From Cylindrodendrum hubeiense (Eukaryota > Ascomycota > Sordariomycetes > Hypocreales > Nectriaceae), in NCBI GenBank assembly GCA_014621425.1, contig JAANBB010000167.1, positions 1-64,000 on the forward strand: a stretch of 64,000 bases of DNA. The letters are read 5' to 3'. Each line of letters starts with the position of its first letter. Within the stretch, counting starts at the first letter, position 1. The position numbers were made by a program, and so were the translations under genes. This document shows, in pieces, positions 60,001-64,000 of this stretch. Below the pieces are notes generated by a model that ran no database searches, was not told the DNA's origin, and saw only the letters and a program-made list of their open reading frames with translations.

Positions 60001-62999
60001 GAATCCCGGTCAAGGAGAGTGAGGAAGCCCATTGAGAAACCTTCATACAAAGCTCTCCGTACACCATAGAAGGGGGCGATTGTGTTGACGTAGCTCAGGA
60101 CTCGGGTGAGAGTTCGGAGACTGAAATGAGGGACTTCATTCGCACCATCAACCAATCGCTTCTCCTCGGCCAGTCGCTTGGTGTTCAAGTAGAGGCGCGC
60201 AATGTCGTCAGCTGCTTGGTCGTTCTTGATGCTGCTGCTCCCCAGGTAGGTTTTAATGATGTTGAGAAGGTCCTTGAGATCCTTGTCTGGGCTTGAGACA
60301 TAAAGCTCAGTAAATCTTGACCTGATTCCAATCGGCAGATCACGCTTTCCGATATCAGTTGCCGGGTTCATGGCTCCGAAGATGCGGAAGTTGGGGTGCG
60401 CCTCAATCTTCTCAATCTCTCCTGTTTCTGACAACAAGATGGATGGTCTCTCATCGGGTCCAGTCAGGAGATCTGCGATGCTTTCTAACGTGTCAGGCGA
60501 CGCCAGGTTGATTTCATCCAACAGCACCCAGTCACCATTCCGGACGGCCTTGACCAAGTTTCCTTCCATGAAGGAGAAGGCAAAGCTGTCAGAGCCTCCT
60601 GAGATTTGAACATCGAACTGCCCAAGGCTACGAGAAAACGTATCCCATCGCGGCCTCAAATCAAGGAGTGTTTGGAGTTTAGATTGGGTTTTCCGGCGCT
60701 TTGTTGGTTGTTCATCCCCGTTCCGGTTGTCGGTCTGCTCAGCATGTACTCGCTCAAGCTCCTTCACAATCTTGCTGAACATCTTTGGAGCTTCTTTCCA
60801 TAGCTTAGACACTCTCAACCACTGTCCTTTAGCAAACGATTTTCCGATTTGTTCGAGGTACTTCTGGTTCTTGGATGCAGATATTCCGGTCGCAGAAAAG
60901 AGGTCTTCAAACTCTTCCTTTAAGGGGACAGCCAAAATTCGCATGTTGACTGGCTTGAAGCCACCGAGAAGATCTCCAACCTCACTCTGTTGTGAAAGGT
61001 TGACGGCGATCAGCTTGTGTCCGAGTGATTCCGCTAGCTGCTGCACAACGGTCGTCTTTCCGATACCAGTTTCTCCTACGAGTAACACTGGCTCGTTCAG
61101 CTTAACGGACACAGCAATCTGTTCCAGAAGCCTTTTGGCATGCGCTGTGCTAGCGAACGGTCGTTTCGATTTCTGAACTCTGTTGGAGAGCTTCTTCTTC
61201 CGCAACACCACTCGTCCAATGCTAAATTGGTTCTCGCTCTCCTCCAAAGGGGGTATATTGGCAGAGATGTAATGTTCTGCCCGATCTTTGGAAAGTTGCA
61301 TCTCTTCAGCGATCGCATAGGTCAGTTGCTTGCCGAGCTCTTGATCGGGACAACTTCCCAAAAAGCAGTCAACGGCCTCCATAAACATCCAGTCACGGGT
61401 AGTCTCGCTAATAGGCTCATCTCCAGATGTTGAGCCAGTGGCAAGTAGGCACTCCCGCAGTCTGCGACACCATTTCAGGAGATCTCTCAATGTCATTTGT
61501 CGATCCATGGTGTTGCGGCCCCTTGACAACGAACCGGGTGTTCTGCTGAGACGAGAGAGACGATCATAGACTGCCAGGATTCCTGGGAGATACTTTCGGA
61601 GAATAGGGTAGGTCTGCAGCACAACGTCTTCTAGTTCTGATTGCTCGAGTTGCTGTGTGTAAAGTGACTGCCAAAAGCGGATTCCGACAAGGCTGGGGAG
61701 GTTTTCTCGCCCGTTCATTCCTCGTGCGGTCCTGACAGTCGCGAAAAGCCGGAAGCTGCTGGCTGCCTGGATCTTCTCTCCTCGACTCGGGATGAGGAGT
61801 TCATTGCGCTCGATCAGAGGGAGCAGCGTGCTCAAGACCTCAGTCGGGGCACGATCAAGATCCTCGACCAGCACCCATCTTCCCTCTCGCACTGCGGTCG
61901 TCAACACACCAGGACGCCATTGGAAGCTTCCTGGCTTCGTGTCTGTAGAATACAGACCGATGAGCATCTTTGCATCTGTCTGCTCGTTCAGGTGCAGGGT
62001 CACCATGTTGGAGTACATTCCAAGTTGCTTGGCGATTTCGTGAACAAGGGCGGTCTTTCCTACACCAGGCAAACCATGGAGAAGGATAGGGTCGGAATCT
62101 CTGAGCATGGTCGCCAGGCGTTCAAGGTTCCCTATCGTCGTCGGGGTCTGGACGAGACTGGAGGACTCGCCCGTAGGGCCAAGAGGACGTGGCAGAATAA
62201 CATTGCCGTAGGAGACGACATATGGGGTGAGTGATTGCATGCATGGAGACTCGCTATCATCATTCTCCTGCACTGACTGCAGTTGTTGACGAAGGGCGAG
62301 GACGGACTTTACTCGAGCGTGTTCGTGCAGTGATAAGAATCCATAGTCAATCGATCTACCATCAAAGTCTGCAATAATAGCCTCGTCCTTTCCAATGTGC
62401 TCTTGGATGAGAGCCTCCAGTTTCCAGTCCGAGCCGTGAAGTAGCTGAGTGAAAACTCGGATAGCAAGATATCGGACTGCTTTGCTTTCATGGTGGAACA
62501 AGGTCTGCAAGAGCGCCGGGGAGGTTAAAGTGGCAAAATTGCGTGGGTCAAAACTGATCAGTCTCCAGGCAACCAGAAGACTCTGCAACAGGCCGTCCTC
62601 GGTCGTGGGTGATGAGTCCTGGTTGAGCTTCGGGGGTGGAAGGCGCAAGGCCGGTGAGTTGGTCAATGATGTTTGGCCGTGAGAGGGAATCTCAAAGAAA
62701 GCTGAGAGATAGGGCGCAAGAGGCAGGAGTCTAGCCAGCGCTGAGTATATTCGTATACGGTGTTGCTCGTTTCCTGGGTTGAGAATCCATCGTGCGCAAA
62801 TGTCGGGAAAGACCTGCTCAAAATGCACAAAGATCCGCTCTGTAAGTGGCGGACTGAGCGCCGCCTGTGAAACAGCATCGAGCAGTTTCGTCGAGGTCTG
62901 GTCCTTGATAATGGCCAGTAATTCTGAGGGCAGATGTTCCAATACAGTCGCATCCTGGAGAAGCGACCTCCTCTGCCGCGAGACGTCAACCATGGCCAT
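48090..62999 (-). CDS. mdn1: Midasin (MDN1/REA1), giant AAA ATPase of 60S ribosome maturation
   Basis: Midasin is a dynein-like ATPase that strips assembly factors (Ytm1, Rsa4) from pre-60S particles in the nucleolus and nucleoplasm. Minus-strand exons are 62999-55755, 55703-55392 and 55340-48090, giving 4935 residues, matching the yeast protein in size. Six AAA modules show Walker A motifs: GLPGVGKT (about residue 308), GETGIGKTT (641), GPTSAGKTS (1089), GETGCGKTT (1381), GSPGVGKTT (1761) and GPSGYGKS (2071). A long helical linker follows, then an Asp/Glu-rich region (about 4065-4630). The C-terminal MIDAS/VWA domain has the metal site DDSKSM near residue 4725 and ILSDGL. Intron 55341-55391 is 51 nt and stop-free in frame. 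No frame break is seen over 14.8 kb of coding sequence. Confidence 0.97.
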
Positions 63000-63965
63000 G
63001 ATTGCGTCTGTGTCGACGTTTTTTGCTGTCGGCGCTGTTGATTTCCTTCAACTCACATGCCGCTCAGTAGCTTGGGAACTTTTTTTCTGAGTGGCAGGGG
63101 TCTTTTTTCGGCGCTGGCAGCACGAATTTCCGGTCCAATCAAAACCCCGCTGTTCCACTGACAGATCCAAAAACTTCAATTCCGACTTGCGACTTACCCT
63201 ATAGGATTGTGTCTCGTTTGCTGTTTCTACGACAGTTGGGTTTGTGTAAGCCGAATTCCCAATGCGCATCTATCAGAGAGTCTAGTAGACATTTGATGTT
63301 ATTATGTTTTATGCATTTGACTTTTTTAGAGGGGGGGGAAGTGATGGTAACGCAGGCATTGGGTACATCGCATTTGAACGACTTGACATTGTGCTGGGAA
63401 GCGTGTTGGCACTGAGAAGTATGACACTTGCTTCTTGAACATTTTCCCTCCCAATTTGTGAACCCCCCACTCAATTCCATATGCTTTCTAACATATGTAC
63501 TGAACAGGAGCCAGGAGTTATATTTAGCTAGGATTGAATTGACCCCTGGTCACCCCGTCGTAGGCGAAGCCGTGCAATGTTAGATTTAGATTCCCGACCT
63601 CAGATGCTAATCAACACCAGATTCGTCCGTAATACGAATGTGATATTGAATATTCCCAACGAAAAAATCGTAAGCCCATACAATATACATGCACTATTTA
63701 CTACAACACTAACGCAATGAACAACCCTCAAGGGCCTACTTACGTAGAATGTCAACTAGGTAATGTCTTGATGGAGGATTCTCAAGTTGTGTGAGCGACT
63801 TGATATGGAGGCATGCACGGACCACATCGAACACGTGACAGAGCGGCTAGTTTCCAAGCACTGTCGACAGCTTCGAAAAACTTCGAGACGTTCCATCAGA
63901 CGCCCGCCCGCGACGACCCTCGACACCACGATTTGAGCACCCCCAGCCCAATCCCTCTCGCAACA
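63000..63965. promoter_or_regulatory. Divergent promoter region between midasin and the right-edge gene
   Basis: About 970 nt separate two divergent start codons. A CACGTG E-box lies at 63832-63837, about 130 nt before the right-edge ATG, and an 8-G run lies near 63332. The middle is AT-rich. No internal gene is recognised. Confidence 0.5.
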
Positions 63966-64000
63966 ATGGCCATGTCTTGCCGGTACGCCGCGCAGAGCTG
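63966..64000 (+). CDS. 5' end of a gene cut by the window edge
   Basis: An ATG in the context CAACAATGGCC, a good fungal start context, opens a frame reading MAMSCRYAAQS before the window ends. The upstream CCTCTCGCAACA leader resembles those of the other genes here. Too little is visible to name the product. Confidence 0.4.
   Translation, partial: MAMSCRYAAQS

Overview
This window is nuclear DNA of a filamentous ascomycete, most likely a Sordariomycete. The genes carry many short introns (about 50-230 nt) with GTRAGT/GTGAGT donors, CTAAC/CTGAC branch sites and YAG acceptors. Coding third positions are GC-rich, there is no operon structure, and the gene set is fungal (Hsp88-type Hsp110, RRN7, UTP10, midasin, alternative NADH dehydrogenase, fungal THI6-type thiamine enzyme). 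I place 16 complete or nearly complete protein genes plus the 5' end of a 17th. I see no tRNA, rRNA, transposase, reverse transcriptase or CRISPR array.

Layout, left to right: HSP88 (+, 130-2953); eIF5B (-, 3903-7241); a large MMS1_N/CPSF_A-like beta-propeller protein (-, 8268-12741); a 5.6-kb gene-poor, repeat-rich stretch (12742-18362); a TBC-domain Rab GAP of the Gyp8/TBC1D20 type (+, to 19879), convergent with VPS52 (-, 20137-22249); eIF5A (+, 23563-24465); RRN7 (+, 25299-27171); ubiquitin-L40 fusion (+, 27475-28145); a five-helix Yip-family Golgi protein (+, 29080-30106); a thiamine-phosphate-synthase/rhodanese chimera (-, 30467-31755); a type II NADH dehydrogenase (-, 32302-33908); UTP10 (-, 34494-40019); an IAH1-type GDSL esterase (+, 40907-41879); an uncharacterised fungal protein (+, 44183-46131); an isochorismatase-fold hydrolase (-, 46488-47346); midasin/MDN1 (-, 48090-62999); and a truncated gene entering the right edge (+, from 63966).

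Functionally the window is rich in translation and ribosome production: initiation factors (eIF5B, eIF5A), Pol I transcription (RRN7), small-subunit processing (UTP10), large-subunit maturation and export (midasin), ribosomal protein eL40, and a chaperone (HSP88) known to act with Hsp70 at ribosomes. A second theme is Golgi/endosome traffic (TBC GAP, VPS52, Yip protein). Fungal gene order is generally not operonic, so this co-location may be chance.

The most unusual structures are four. (1) A gene in which the front of a THI6-type thiamine phosphate synthase is joined to a mitochondrial-type rhodanese, with the thiazole kinase half missing and a one-base frame break in the front part. (2) A ubiquitin-L40 gene whose start codon is split A|TG by an intron and followed by a 7-nt micro-exon. 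(3) A stop-free in-frame intron in HSP88 with two usable acceptors, one of which would add a nuclear-localisation-like stretch. (4) Dispersed copies of a palindromic TACCTAGGTA element in the gene-poor stretches. At least two one-base frame breaks (HSP88 near 1091, THI6 near 31520) warn that some indels may be sequencing errors. All gene models were spliced by hand from the sequence, and total exon lengths were checked for divisibility by three.
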